A stretch of DNA of 64,000 bases from Fasciolopsis buskii (lineage: Eukaryota; Platyhelminthes; Trematoda; Plagiorchiida; Fasciolidae): NCBI GenBank assembly GCA_008360955.1, contig LUCM01010003.1, positions 83,397 to 147,396 on the forward strand, written 5' to 3'. Of this stretch, positions 1 through 11,718 are shown in pieces; the stretch's first letter is position 1, and every line of letters starts with the position of its first letter. Below the pieces are notes generated by a model that was given only the letters and a program-made list of their open reading frames with translations, did no database searches and was not told the DNA's origin. The position numbers were made by a program, and so were the translations under genes.

Positions 1-690
1 GCCTTAACCCACCAGTTTTCGCGGTCATTCCTAAGGCTTATGGTCAACTGACGCTGCAACTGCCGACGCATCTTATTCATTCCCTTGCAGTTAGGCAGCT
101 CGCGTTTTTGCTCCATTAGATTTAGCGACGCTTGTTTTTGATGAACACTAGATCTGGGACCTCAGGCGAAATTCGCTGCCAAATGCATAGCCTGCTTAAT
201 TAGATCACACTGATCGTCTACATTGCTGCTCGTCGAAGTTCTTAGTTCCTCGGACAGTTTCTGTTCGTAGCTGTTGCGAACAGCCGAATCAGACAAACGT
301 TCGGCAGCCAATCGGGTTTGTGGCCTGCGTTGATGGCCATTCAGCGGCAGCAGAGATCGCATTAAAACTAACGCACGGTCCGATTCGACGTACGTGGTCC
401 AGTATGATCTGCAGTTCTGGACAGAACCGCGCCAACGGTAGCTAACTGCGATATGGTCAATCTGACTGAAAGTACCTGTCGAGTTAGAGCGCTATGTCGC
501 AGTGCGACGCGAACTGTGTCGGAAATTCGTACTAGATAGGAATGAATGATTGCACAGAATTGACCTGCAAAATAGGAAGAACACTGAATGAGCGAATTGT
601 ACACTAGGTATAATGGACGATTTACATGGGCTCAAAAATGTAAGAAACCTATCGACTGCAGCAATCGAACATTTTACCATATATCTGAAG
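1..690 (-). mobile_element. RTE-type LINE fragment: endonuclease C-terminal half and linker, open at left edge
   Basis: The minus strand reads as the second half of an apurinic-type endonuclease of an RTE non-LTR retrotransposon, followed by the linker towards the reverse transcriptase. Visible motifs are STNFRHSSRRTAT (about 500-540), QIDHIAVSYRWRG (427-465) and the linker block RPQTRLAAERLSD (about 290-325). Equivalent blocks occur in the other RTE copies of this window. The frame changes between the motifs, so the copy is broken. The reverse transcriptase would lie outside the left edge. The endonuclease nicks target DNA for target-primed reverse transcription in the family, but this copy cannot encode it. 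Confidence 0.75.
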
Positions 691-1539
691 CCGTCAAATG
701 CGGCGATTTCTCGGAATCCAAATCAGAAGTTCAAATCATTTTAATCCGCGCACTCCAGTTTTCAAGGTTTACATGCATTATCGCCACATCACAGACTGGG
801 TTTCCTCCATCTTCTGGTCAACAGCTGCTCCAGAGGCCGGCCAGTGGTCAGGGAGTCAATCTTTCACGTTAATGAACCACGTTAGATGGAGTGACGACCA
901 AGCCTTTTTTGCCGGGTCAGAGGGGCATGAGCCTTCAAGCTCCTTAATATCGTCAGGGTGGGTGTCTCATGAGGAGTTGGCCACTCATCACGAAATAGTG
1001 CTCCAAATGCTCACAAAGGACCGTGTCTCTCGCAAAGCCTATGCTGAGTTTTTATCTCGTTGTAATATTTTCATTAAAGTGTGAAGACGAAGGCGGATGC
1101 CCGAGAAACTACACCGAGTCAGTTGGTCTTCGGCAATCAGTCTAAGAGAGACAGTTAAACCCGATTCCAAACCAATCACTAACGGTGTACGAATCCCAAT
1201 ACTGTGTGCTCACTGACATCTGCGACGATGGGGTGAACTGGAGACCTAGGATATCTGGTATCATCCAAAGGCGTATGAACTAAACAGTCAGTCATCGGTC
1301 CCCTTGCGGGTTATGCTTTGAATGGCTAGAGGCTCTAGTCATGGATCCCTAAGAAAACCACTTGGCAGTATTGCACCCACAAACAAATCATGGATCTAAA
1401 AGACTAAGTCCGTCGTTGATGACTTCTTCACAAAGTTGCTCCGCTCACTTTCCGTTTCGCGTACAGTCGCTCTTAGATTGATCCGTTTTTTTATTTCCCT
1501 TCCATGTCGCTGACGTATAAACGATGCACCGTCCAATTT
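691..1539. other. no gene recognised
   Basis: A plus-strand open stretch of 128 codons at 698-1084 has no family motif I recognise and no convincing splice context. I take it as chance. The rest is unremarkable single-copy-looking sequence between two oppositely oriented RTE copies. Confidence 0.5.
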
Positions 1540-4500
1540 ACACTAACAGGTCTACTCCTGCATCTGTGGATGGCGCGAGTCCCTCCCGGCCACTCTCATC
1601 ATAAAGACCTAAAACATATAACGAGCACACCGTCCTACCAATAGGTCTCCAAACTGGCTTATTTAGGACACAACAGTATTGGTGTTGGCACATGCCTCCT
1701 ACGGGAGACCGGTGCTCAAGACCCCTGTCAAGTAATGCAATTATCGACGACCAAAAAAGGATGTTACCTGTTATCCGCGTCCTGGAGACAATGCAGCGGA
1801 GGCATCTGGTCAAGCGGGCGTTGGAACAGTTTTAAATGACAAAGCTGCAGCTGGTCTCTTAGAGCAGATTTCAATTGATAGTGGAGTATGTGCTGTGCCC
1901 ATCACAGGGTTGTGCCGGGCATGCGGGACAGGAGCTGAGTGACGATGCCTGTTTGTGATGTCCGAGTATTCTCTCATAAACTGTAACCCGGATGTCGAAA
2001 AGGACAGAATCAATCGGTGTATTTACCATTTAATAAGAAAAGCGCAAAAAACGGACACTGTCGTTTTAGTCCTGGCCGGTAGTATTGCGGTCAACGAACA
2101 CCTAGAAAGTCGTTTTGATCTTAATTGCTGCCGCTCAGACACTGATGAAAGGCTTTAGAGTCTGCGCTCGTATCGTCGGTTGTTCCCTTTCAGCACCAGC
2201 TTTAAAAGCAAGAAACGCTGCTCAGCAACCCGGCAGCCTCCTTCATCAACTCAGGATTGACTACGGATAGATCATATCGCAATAAAGTACAAATGGTGAG
2301 GCTGTATCCCAGACTGTCTTTTGTATTGGGAAATACGCTTTGATTTTAACCAAGCGCTGGTGTGTGTCATGCTGTCCACAATAGAAGCCCTGGAAAAACG
2401 GCATCCTTAGTTGATGTTGCCAGGCTATCGGAGCACACTGTGCTGACCAGAGTTCAAAGCGAAAAGAGAGGTTGGGTGTCTTACAGAGCGATGCTGGGCT
2501 TTCGCCAAGTTGGCCGTACACTCCGCCTCTTTGATCAGTTGCGGTACAACCTCAGCAAACCACCAAATACTAATGAACTACCTCTGACTTATGAATCTCT
2601 GTGGTTCAATTCCAGCGGGTTTAGCCGTTAAGCAATCCCGTCCCCACCCGAACTGTGACCTTATGGCAAGCCTGAGAAAAGATCGCGAGAGCTGGTGATC
2701 AAAACGCGATTCTGAGATGAGATGAGCTGCCACCTCGGGGAACTTGCAGAAGTTGTCCCACCTAATTCATTCTGCTGATTGGAAAAGACATGGTGCCTAT
2801 GAGACAATCCGGAAGGCGACCTTACGCCTACTCGTAGTCTTCATCGACGCCTAGAAAGACGGGGTGAACACTCCAACCAATAATTTAATTAACCCTGTGC
2901 GTAAACCGCCATAGCTCCTGCTGAACATAGTGTTCCCTTTGAGGATTGCAAACGTCAAGTGCCACAAGGTCCCTTGCCTAAACGGCTAGCTAGCAAATTT
3001 ACTCAAATACGCAGGACACGATACAGTGAAAGAACTGACGCATACACTCTCGACAGCATGGAACGAGGGGAAAATCTGGATTAAACGTTATTTCAGTCTC
3101 CAAGGAAGGCTCGCGAACTATCTCTAGCAGTCACACAGGAATAAGCTTAACTCAAGGTGCGTCTGTTGTTCTCCGCACAACAACACGAAAAGAACGAAAA
3201 ATCTGTGAGGGCTTTGCCCTGGTTGAGGCTGCGTCGATCAGTTATGAACTATTTGTCAATGCTGGGGCATCAGCAGGACTGCCGAATAACAATTATTACC
3301 GCGCTCTTGAAAATCAATGCAGCTATGAACCACCTGACAGAACCACACTGTGGGACTGTTTGTTGAGAAACGTTACGTCCAAAATCTTGCATTAAAAATT
3401 AAATCCTCCTAAAGCCATACTTCTGAACTAATAAGAACCCATGACAAGCTTTCATCTCTCACTGTTATCTAAAGCAAAACTCAGCAAAGGTGTCCCGCTC
3501 AGCGGTTAACCTTTACCAGATCGGTCCGATGTCTCCTAGATGGCGGAGTCGAACTCTTACTAGAATATGGATATATGAATTTGAAACACGCCGACGAAAA
3601 GGTAATTTCTGCTTATGAAGTCCAAACTAATCAAACCTTCTGGAACCGCGGTTCAAATGCGGTTGAGAACTGAGGTAAGTAGATACAGCAGGCTTTAAGG
3701 CTTCAATTCCAAGCTGGAGAGAGCCTGCACCTACGCTGTACTTTGGTAATGAAAGACAGATCGCAGTTTTTCTTGGCATAGTAGGGGTGAGTGCAGTGGA
3801 CGGGATATGTTCCATAGACACGAAGGTCCACCACATGGGGAGGGAGATGGGCTACCTCTACCCTAAAACTTCGAGTACCATAGAACCATATAAGGTCTCA
3901 CTAGGTCAGGTGTTATAACGAGCTGAACGACAGCAAGTTGCCCTCTACCATTGTATTTCTGGAAACGAATGTGTGGAGGAAAATTGCCAAGGCTTGTCTC
4001 AGGAGCCATACTAGGATTTTCTAGGCTCAAGCGCCTATGATACCTATAAAACATCAGTCCATTTTTGAAAGGCAGTGTGCAAAATACCACCTTGCGTCCT
4101 GTGCTTCCTTGTGATTGCAAAACAGGCCCCTTACGAGCTCAGAATGTCCGTCATTTGCCCGTGTTTGATACCCGCTGCTTCAGTAGTATTGCCCGCGTCC
4201 AGCAATGCTGAATCGAGCAGCCGAGTGTTCGGCTCGAGCGACTCCTAGCTGGAACGAACCTTAGCGCAAACCTGCCTCTGATGGTTTGGTCATGTACTGA
4301 GAATGCCTACCGATTACTTGCTGCTTCATCCGTTGTTTTGGCTCCCCCGACCTGGATGGAAGGGGCGTGGAGGTCGAGAAATGACTTGATGCTCAGGAGT
4401 GAAGAAGCTTGCAGAATGCGAATCACAATCAAATCCATCTCGATTGTTAGGTTGGGGCGGCAGCCGGCTTGTCCTTTAGGGATTTGGCGGTAGTGGATTC

Positions 4501-4560
4501 GTTTTTTTGTAAACACCAGAAATGGCAAAAATGAAACCAAATGTGCACACAACAAAAACC
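1540..4560 (+). mobile_element. near full-length degenerate RTE-type LINE (endonuclease, RT, C-terminal domain)
   Basis: A single decayed RTE-type LINE can be followed through all three frames for about 3 kb. The endonuclease begins near 1600; SLINCNPDVEKDRI and the block around VLVLAGSIAVNEHL lie at 1965-2110, the latter where the family has its GDFNAQVG motif. LRIDHIAIKYKW (about 2248-2285) and FDFNQALVCV (near 2345), in place of DSDHALV, end the domain. The linker has RKDRESW and SGNLQKLSHLIHSA (2675-2780). RT pieces appear near 3220-3350. The C-terminal domain shows TTLRPVLPC (about 4080), RAQNVRHLPVFDTRC (about 4130-4175) and the zinc-finger-like tail resembling FGHVLRMP plus GWKGRGG (4285-4365). 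Many stops and frameshifts show it is long dead. It is probably 5'-intact or nearly so; I see no target-site duplication. Confidence 0.8.
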
Positions 4561-5560
4561 AAAATACTGCCGACCGTCTGTTTATTCTTTATTTAGCGTT
4601 CTTCACTGACCCCAAATACCCTGACCTTTCCTCGTTGCTTGGCACATGGTCTGAAATCAGGCAAGTATGAAATACATGCACGTGTAGTGTTGATTTGTGT
4701 GTTGAAATGCGCAGTGAGACTGCAGACCTTTCATTTCCAGCCATGATACCATCAATGTTAGGTTTTTGTCGCTACGAGAATGTCATTCTCCAGCCTGTTA
4801 TCATATATGTACATATATATATATATAATTATATATAGATGTACATTTACATGAACTTATATATATGCAGTATACAATTTATGTCTTATCTATATTTTCT
4901 TGCATTGGATGTGTAAATTGCACTGTCAAAATGCAAAAAAAATTTCGCACCTATTCTGCACATAGCTAAAATCACATGAAGTTCTAAGAATTTTTTCAAA
5001 CCGAATGATCCTCCTCGTTAAAAATTCCATTGTGATGATCTCTAAGGTTGCTAAAATGACTGTAGATTAGCTCGGTTATACGCTAAATTTTAAAACACTT
5101 CCTGTGACGTTCCCATGACCACTATTCATATACTATGAGGACAATTTTTGCTTGGGCTAACATAGCCAAAGTCATCGCAATTTTATGAAACTTCGGGAGA
5201 TTCAATCTCGAATTCAATCCGAAATTGGCATAACGATGAGGGAGATCTGATATGCATTGACAGCTTATCAAGTGAAAAAATTATCACTTCGAAACTCAAC
5301 AGCAAACATATCCGTCTTCTGGGAATATACAGTCAATTCGTTCAACCAAATATTACCCAATAAACTTTTATGATATGCCATTCGAAACTAAGACTTATAA
5401 AGCCACTAAAATAACAACGACCAATCGAGACAGAAGACGAACGGTAGCAACACACCGACCTTGCTGTAAAAGTGACGAGCTGTCCATCTTGAAATATTGC
5501 TTCTCAGCAGTGAAATGAGATTTGCTATGGAAATAAATGTAAGCTGTCAGTGTGCATTTT
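4561..5560. other. AT-rich intergenic stretch
   Basis: No open frame of interest on either strand. The only structured part is the TA/ATAT microsatellite at 4801-4868. Composition is A+T rich, as in the other gene-poor spacers of the window. Confidence 0.5.
4801..4868. repeat. (TA)n microsatellite
   Basis: Alternating TA and ATAT units with short TAC and TTA interruptions make an imperfect simple repeat of about 68 bp. It can pair with itself but has no recognisable function. Confidence 0.85.
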
Positions 5561-5617
5561 TCGAAACTGCGAACATATAAATTTTTTGACCTGTTGGTTG
5601 TTTAAACTGACTTTGTG

Positions 5618-5653
5618 TATATAAATAAGCGTTCTACCGGTAACCACATCAGT
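5618..5653 (+). promoter_or_regulatory. candidate core promoter: TATA box and TCAGT initiator
   Basis: TATATAAATA at 5618-5627 is followed, 31 bp from its first base, by TCAGT at 5649-5653. This is the spacing expected between a TATA box and an initiator. TCAGT is the arthropod-style initiator; its use in flatworms is not established. The site lies upstream of the candidate small exons at 5832-6200. It could equally be the promoter of a decayed LTR element. Inferred from motif spacing only. Confidence 0.35.
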
Positions 5654-5831
5654 CGCTTTCTCACGGACGCCACTGTTTAACGTGGGGGCGCGACTGCTAT
5701 TTACCTGGATAATTCGGATAAATTTTCAGGTTTTGTTCAATTAATTTATTCCAGCGTTTCAGTTTCAGTGTGGTTTTCGCGTTTTTTCAACGAAAAACGT
5801 TTCCGTCATTCTGTAAATATCACACTTTCAG

Positions 5832-6200
5832 CTCGGAGATTTGGATCCGAGATCGTCCACGCGCCCTTACCTATACTTTTCCGTATTATCGTGTCAAACG
5901 CTGCTGCGTACACAAACTTCGGGGGCATTCACGTGGTGGAAGGTAAATTCGTTATCCTTTCAAGTAATCTTTATTGGCAGATTTCCAAATATAAATTTAC
6001 CAGCGTTAGTAGACAATGCAAGGTGGTGGGATGTTACCTTTAATACAAACGGTCCCTTCTCCGACGTCACGACCGTTATTACCTGCGCAATCTTTTTTTG
6101 TCTTTTGTTATTCATTTCCTTTATTGCTGAAATAACAATGTACGTCTTTCTTCGGGAAAGGGGTCGAGGCCAACAGAGGAATGCCAGATGGGGAAGCTGA
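5832..6200 (+). CDS. candidate two-exon membrane-protein fragment with a 38-bp intron
   Basis: An open frame runs from an acceptor-like CTTTCAG near 5825-5831 to GGAAG at 5942. The following 38 bases start GTAAAT and end TTGGCAG (5943-5980). The second exon, from 5981, stays open to a stop at 6198-6200. Removing the 38 bases keeps one frame open throughout. The second exon encodes a clear hydrophobic segment (around VITCAIFFCLLLFISF, about 6072-6120) followed by charged residues (LRERGRG), like a single transmembrane helix. No ATG is visible in the joined frame, so the start would be in an earlier exon. I recognise no family. A chance open frame is a real alternative. Confidence 0.35.
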   Translation, partial: LGDLDPRSSTRPYLYFSVLSCQTLLRTQTSGAFTWWKVNSLSFQVIFIGRFPNINLPALVDNARWWDVTFNTNGPFSDVTTVITCAIFFCLLLFISFIAEITMYVFLRERGRGQQRNARWGS

Positions 6201-6510
6201 CCGGCGGTGGGAGGATTCGAAGCCGTGAACTTCACGTCCAAACATCACAACCTTATCCTCTTGGTCATCATAGGCCAGAGCAGGAGGCACATGTAATGGG
6301 CGTCTTAGAATTTTTCTGCAACACCAGTGATGTTCGCCAGAAAACAAGGGCAAATTTCAACCGCCTGGTAACGATGCGCGATCAAAATAGACTTAGGTGC
6401 AATTCGCGGTTGGTGGAAGACCGGAACGACGTCGTCCTCGTGAAAGGATTGTTGCGCGGACACGATACTCCTAGGCTGCGTAAAAGGAAAGGTTTAGTGA
6501 GGTTTTAGAT
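6170..6510 (-). repeat. possible SINE with tRNA-like head
   Basis: On the minus strand GCTTCGAATCC (6213-6223) matches the RNA polymerase III B box GGTTCGANTCC at all but one position. About 45 bases upstream on that strand TGGCCTATGATG partly resembles an A box. The sequence around it lacks gene character. I infer a tRNA-derived SINE fragment; no poly-A tail or target-site duplication was found. Confidence 0.3.
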
Positions 6511-7649
6511 TTTGTGCCGCACTGAGTTACATATTTGGTGGATCTGTATCGCAAAATACCGCTAGGTTGATAGCGGCAAGTGATGAATTAACTTATTTTA
6601 CTGTACATGAGGATACCAATAGCATGGTACACTCAGACAGCCATATAGAAGCGCATTCGTGGATAATAACGTTTAAAGTGATAGGACAAAGAATAAGGAG
6701 TCCGGTTGAGCTTGTTCCGAATGCGTCCTCATCCCTACATGAGGCTACGTCTTCTAAAAATAAGGCTTACTTCGCTCCCAGGGAGACAAATGTCGCTAAC
6801 ATACCGTTTTCTGGTGATTCCTTACAGTTATTAAAATGTAGGAAGCATGCAAGCGCGGCATCGATCAGCTACAGACAGCAGAAGACCACGGGATATGGAT
6901 AGTCGGGGCCACCACCCCGTAAAATAAGCAGGACCTATGCGGTATATGCAAACAGGAGCGGACCCTTATGAAATTGGGTGCAATTACGGAATGGGTACAT
7001 TGCGACTTTCGGCAGTCCTGGATTCACTGCCACCTCACCAACTACATGAAACAAGAGCTGTAGGTGTGCGTGATTTGCCTACCTGGCTAGGGTCACACAT
7101 ATGTGACGTATTTAACACATGTGTGTATGTATGTATACAATTTGATTAAGTGGCCAACTGAAATGCATCTATACAGTGCGATTAACAAGTTACCAGATAT
7201 ATATATAAATACATCTGTAAACAACTTTTCCGATTATGAGACAAACAGATAACTAGAAAACAAAACTGTCAGTTTCACTACGACAACCAATAAATTTTAT
7301 GACTGGCACGCTAAATCGAGTTTTTTCATTTTTCTGAACTAAATGGTGCCCATATTCTCCACCTAGCATTACTCCTACCTATTTATCGCATTTTTAAAGT
7401 TTGCCATTTGGCATTTAGCAGCGAACGTAACTAGTCAGCATGCGGTGGACAATTTGGGACATAACCGGTTCCCGCGAGTGGACAAATTACCTCCTATGAT
7501 TTGAATGCACGCAAAATTGGCCGTTTAGTTGGGTGGATAACTCTTCGGTACCCTTTATGGCCTCCAACGCTTTGTGTATCGTGCTTTCAAGATTTAAGAT
7601 GACTTTCGGTTTAGTTCATTTTCCAGTGCAAAAGCTCCGGCTCATTTTA
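6511..7649. other. no gene recognised
   Basis: Open frames of 111 and 70 codons on the plus strand (6567-6902, 6937-7149) show no domain and no splice context I can support. A short ATAT run lies near 7196-7211. Nothing else stands out. Confidence 0.45.
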
Positions 7650-8100
7650 TGAGTGAGCAGCATGCTCTTAGTATCATGCAATGCTGTTGACCAGCCACCT
7701 CTACAAGGTGATGATGATTATCCACGCTACCCTTCAACCATTATCGCAGCTAACCTCGTCACCAGTTCATGTCAGGCGATGTTTTTTAAAAGAGCGACCA
7801 AGCCTGCACACAGTAGTCTAGGTGGGGTCTTACTATAGCGCTGCACAGGGGTATGAACGCCTCCTAATTGAGGCAGGACAGGGCTGACCTGAGTCTAAGC
7901 AGTTCATCTTTTGGCCTCTGGGCTGCCCCTGCATAATGATCCAACCATTCAAAGTGACATGTTGAATACACCTGGATTCTTCATAATGCCGACGAAACCC
8001 ACAGTAAACTGCCCCTAGTTATGTGAAGCTGCGAACCTATGGGCTCTTCGGAATGACAGATGGCTTTTGATCTTCTTAGTCCTATTCATCAGATCAATCC
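7650..8100 (-). mobile_element. CR1-type LINE 3' fragment (C-terminal part of ORF2)
   Basis: The minus strand encodes the block AIVRPHLDYCVQAWSL (about 7805-7855), the C-terminal signature of CR1-type LINE polyproteins, with flanking remnants FIPLCS and VEVA. The same block, as HHLExCAQRWSLL, is in the copy at 46.4-46.8 kb, and the nucleotide sequences can be aligned by eye over about 400 bp. Stops interrupt the frame. This is the usual 5'-truncated relic left by incomplete reverse transcription. Confidence 0.7.
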
Positions 8101-9099
8101 CTGACAACCCTCAGGTCTTGTGCCCCCGGAGACACTATCACCCTGTAAATCGTCAGTGAAGATAAAAATGTATGAATTGAAGGCCCAGGATAGATAAATT
8201 ATGAAAAACAGAAGCAAGGGTAGACCCAATGCCAGCTACTGCGGAAAGGTGCGCCTGATGCAAAGCTTGGTTGAGTTCCGTTCTCAGATTCTGAGGTAGA
8301 ATGGCATACCCCCACTTGGATATTAAATGCTACCAACCTAACCAGAATTAGGCTGAATTCACAGAATCACGGGCTTTCTGGGACCAAGATACCATAATCC
8401 AAACCTTGTTTCGCTCATCCAGCCATCAAATGATTTTGTCTAACAGAAACGAGATCTGGTGAGACTGCCGAATTCAATTCAGTTTATCAAGGCAAAAGCA
8501 ACCGCAACGGCATCCCGATCAGTGCACTTCCGACAGGTTTCCCTGGCTTCGAACACTGCGCGGGATTCAAAGTACTTTTTTCTGGAGGGCAGTTACTTGA
8601 AGCGGTAAAGTGCCACTGCGTGAGGACGAATAGATATTAAATATTTCGTAGTCCAATTATTTTCTCCAACTCCCAACAATTCCGCTCCAAATAATTTTTC
8701 ATTTGCCATCCTATTTCCTATATTTGGTCAGCAGCGCAGAGCAGAATGGCCCTAACAACTGTCATTCTCTAAAGTCGCAGAGAAAAACAAAACCTAATGC
8801 TCCGGAACAATTGCCGTCTTATTCGCAGCCTAATTGTTTTGCCTCTTATTGATAACCGCAACGATATCTCCCCTGCTCCCAGAATGCCGCCAGCTACCTT
8901 ATCCCAAGATCCCTCTTACGGTCAACCAAGGCACCCATTCTAAGCATCATCGACAAATCTTCCAAGAGTTGACATCGGGCCAGCCCACCTTAGCTCCCTG
9001 TCCTCCATCATAAATCTTCCCTTTTCAATTTGCCTTCCTTTATTCATGGCGGCCACGTCCATATTCCGAGGTTGGTTAAAAACAAAACCCACACTCTGA
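8101..9099. other. no gene recognised; plus strand becomes pyrimidine-rich from about 8.6 kb
   Basis: No open frame above 60 codons. On the plus strand C and T dominate from about 8640 onward, the start of a long strand-asymmetric block that includes the first copy of the unclassified repeat family. Confidence 0.45.
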
Positions 9100-10330
9100 G
9101 CAATATTTGAAACACACCTCTGGTTTTTCTTTCATTCGACTAATCCCGCGGGGCCTCTATTTGCCTCCGGTTCAATAATCGAAATAACTGCAAGATTTCA
9201 CCCGAGCCAGACTGCTTGTCTTATTTTGTTTCAGATCCTGAACCCGGGCTATGCGTGCTATTACCGGCTCCCCCTCGTGAAGGCGGCCACAAATCTACTA
9301 AATTCTCATCCCGGCTGGGAAGCTGCTATTCAGATCTAGAGCTCGATTACTTGTCCTTTCAGCCCAAACCATGCGGCCGACCCCCTAGGATACCCCTACT
9401 CAGATGTTTCTTGATTGTGTAGAAAAATAGCTAATACTGGGACTGGAAGGGCTGGCGTAACCTGTCGACATCCCGAACCGTGCCACCAGATGAAACAGAA
9501 AACCCTGAAAACAAATTTGAGGGCACAGAAGATATTCATGTCTAGTGTATTTGAAATCTGCTTTTGCTTCTTACACAAGTTCCTTTTCCCATCTCACCTC
9601 TCGGTCCAGCTCAACGCCAGCAGCGTATAAATGCATTCGGCAGTTTTGGAAGTTTTATGTTCTCTACGTGCAAAAGATTTCATAAAATCTTCCAATACTC
9701 TTCCATATTTTTGCCATATTCTTCCGCACTCTACAACAATTTATTGATTATTTACTGCTTCAAAATGCAGATATTTTATCCATCTGGAATTAAGTTCCAA
9801 TTGGGTTTGGGCAATTTCCTTCCAGTTATCACAAACCGACTGCTCTAAATCTTCCCAACTTTACTTCTGTGGCCATTGCTTATCGCTCATACGCCTGGAG
9901 ACTCAGGTCATGTTTGGCCGTTCGATCATGTTTTACGCATGAGACTCGCAATTTTGTTGCACCTAAAGGCAAAACGACTCACAGTCAGCTGGTCACGAAA
10001 ATTCCCACAAATCGAGCGATGCGATTTACGAAGGTTTGACTGGCGGGATTTTGCATGTCATTTTACACTTCAGCGTTTGGTTTTGCTTCCACGTATGCTT
10101 CCGGACTAATCCGAGGTAACACACTTCACTACATTCATTGTGGTTTCTGTCATTCGCGTTTCCTCTGCATCATCCTTGTAAAACTTTGTTCTTGCTTTGA
10201 GCATGCAAATCGCAAATCGAGAAATATCCATTAATAATACAATTATTATCACGTGCCACACGTATTTGCCGTCAGCTAGCTGGGTGCTACCTGGTATAAC
10301 GAACGTGTCTGGACTTCACTTCCCTTGTGC
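9100..10330 (+). repeat. unclassified interspersed repeat, copy D (plus orientation)
   Basis: This stretch aligns by eye with the reverse complement of 14870-15800 and 26000-26930. Shared landmarks are TTTCATAAAATCTT near 9678, the CTTCTTACACAAG block near 9568, and GCATCATCC followed by CTTG(C)TTTGAGCATG near 10168-10206. Open frames here (71 and 94 codons at 9415-9848) carry no known domain. The 18-mer GATCATGTTTTACGCATG near 9925 also occurs in the RTE copy at 58.0 kb, so a LINE scrap may be nested inside. Class unknown. Confidence 0.55.
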
Positions 10331-11699
10331 CCCCACGGATTCCCTTGGGCCACTAAGATTTCAGGGAGCAGCTTTCCCCCTTGGAATGTCTTAGTCTCCG
10401 CATGTACTCCAGCTTCCCCTACATACACTTGTTAGGTAGTATCCAGGGGATTTTGTTTTGTCCACATACCACTGCCTTTCAGCTTCAGTGATCTTTACTC
10501 CCTTCTGGCAAACCACCACGTTTTTCTATCCACCTATCTTTCTATCACTTTAGAAGTGCACCCTGACTGTCAGCTCTCAGTGACAAGCCGTCTGTTCCTT
10601 TCCACTCTCCCTATATATTGATTTAAACCTCCCGTGGAATGTGGCCCCCAGGACGAATTTAGAACCAACTCTGAAATATCGGTCAGATCACTCGGAGCCT
10701 TTAGGTTGTCCGGCGGGAATGAACCCTAGTCAGCCAGTCTCTGTTCACAGGTCCATTGTCCGTGCTCTTTGATCATGTGTGCATCTAGCGTTTGCAACCA
10801 GCCAAAACAGTCCTGAGCTATCTAAAAGAATAAAAGCAAGGGTTGGGCCAAACATTTTAATATGGTTTAACAAAAGCCCATCTGATTTCCTTTCATCCGC
10901 AGCGTGGCCATCGGCCTTTATGAAATACGGCGGAAATTTTTTTCCAATGTGCCTCACTGTGACTACGGCATCCGCGGCGGATACACCATGTTTCTTTGGA
11001 ACACAGGTGCCATCTCAGTTCTTTCCATGTGGTTTAGATAATCGCAACTCCAAAGCGACCTTTGTTTCCACTAATTGGCACTACAATTCGGTTTCTCCGA
11101 AGAAAACTAATCCGTACGTCGCAGTTTGTCCCTTGTATACAATAAATCGAATAAACAACACACTCGATGTCATCTTGAATGTCACCGGACTCCGATTCTA
11201 GGATGAAACTTCCATTTCGTTTTTTCGGATGGGAATTCCCTGTCAATAAATTGCTCTGGGAAGGTGTACCGTTGCATATTCTATGGAAATTTTTGTTTCG
11301 TACTATGGTTGGTTTTCACTGTTAATTTATTCGGGTGCTGTTTCTTTTGGACGTTGCCAACTCTTAGTTTTTAGGACATCCCGACATTTACATTGTAAGT
11401 TTTCCTGGAAATACCTTTCCGGGCTATTAGTTGCTCAGGTTTTCATGCCTCCTCCTTTTTACGCATATTCCTGCGGTATCCTGCCCTTGGTTGCTAAATG
11501 CATGTCTCAAAGGAGCAGGTTAAGTTAATCATTGTAGTGCGTGCATCGGGAAACGGCAAAACACGCCGGGCATCCACTGGAGCTCTGTGTCTTCTACTGC
11601 CAAATCGATTGGGTGCACCGGGTGTGCGGCCAGTGTAGGACAGTAGCCATGGAAGATTAAGAGGCTGGAGTGTCGAAGGGATTGCAGAAGACGTCAATA
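10331..11699. other. no gene recognised
   Basis: A plus-strand open frame of 140 codons (10779-11201) and one of 81 (11283-11528) lack recognisable domains. The region is pyrimidine-rich on the plus strand up to about 11.5 kb, where the bias reverses. It may be more of the neighbouring repeat, but I could not align it to another copy. Confidence 0.4.
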
Positions 11700-11718
11700 G
11701 AATATTCCGATTCTCGAA

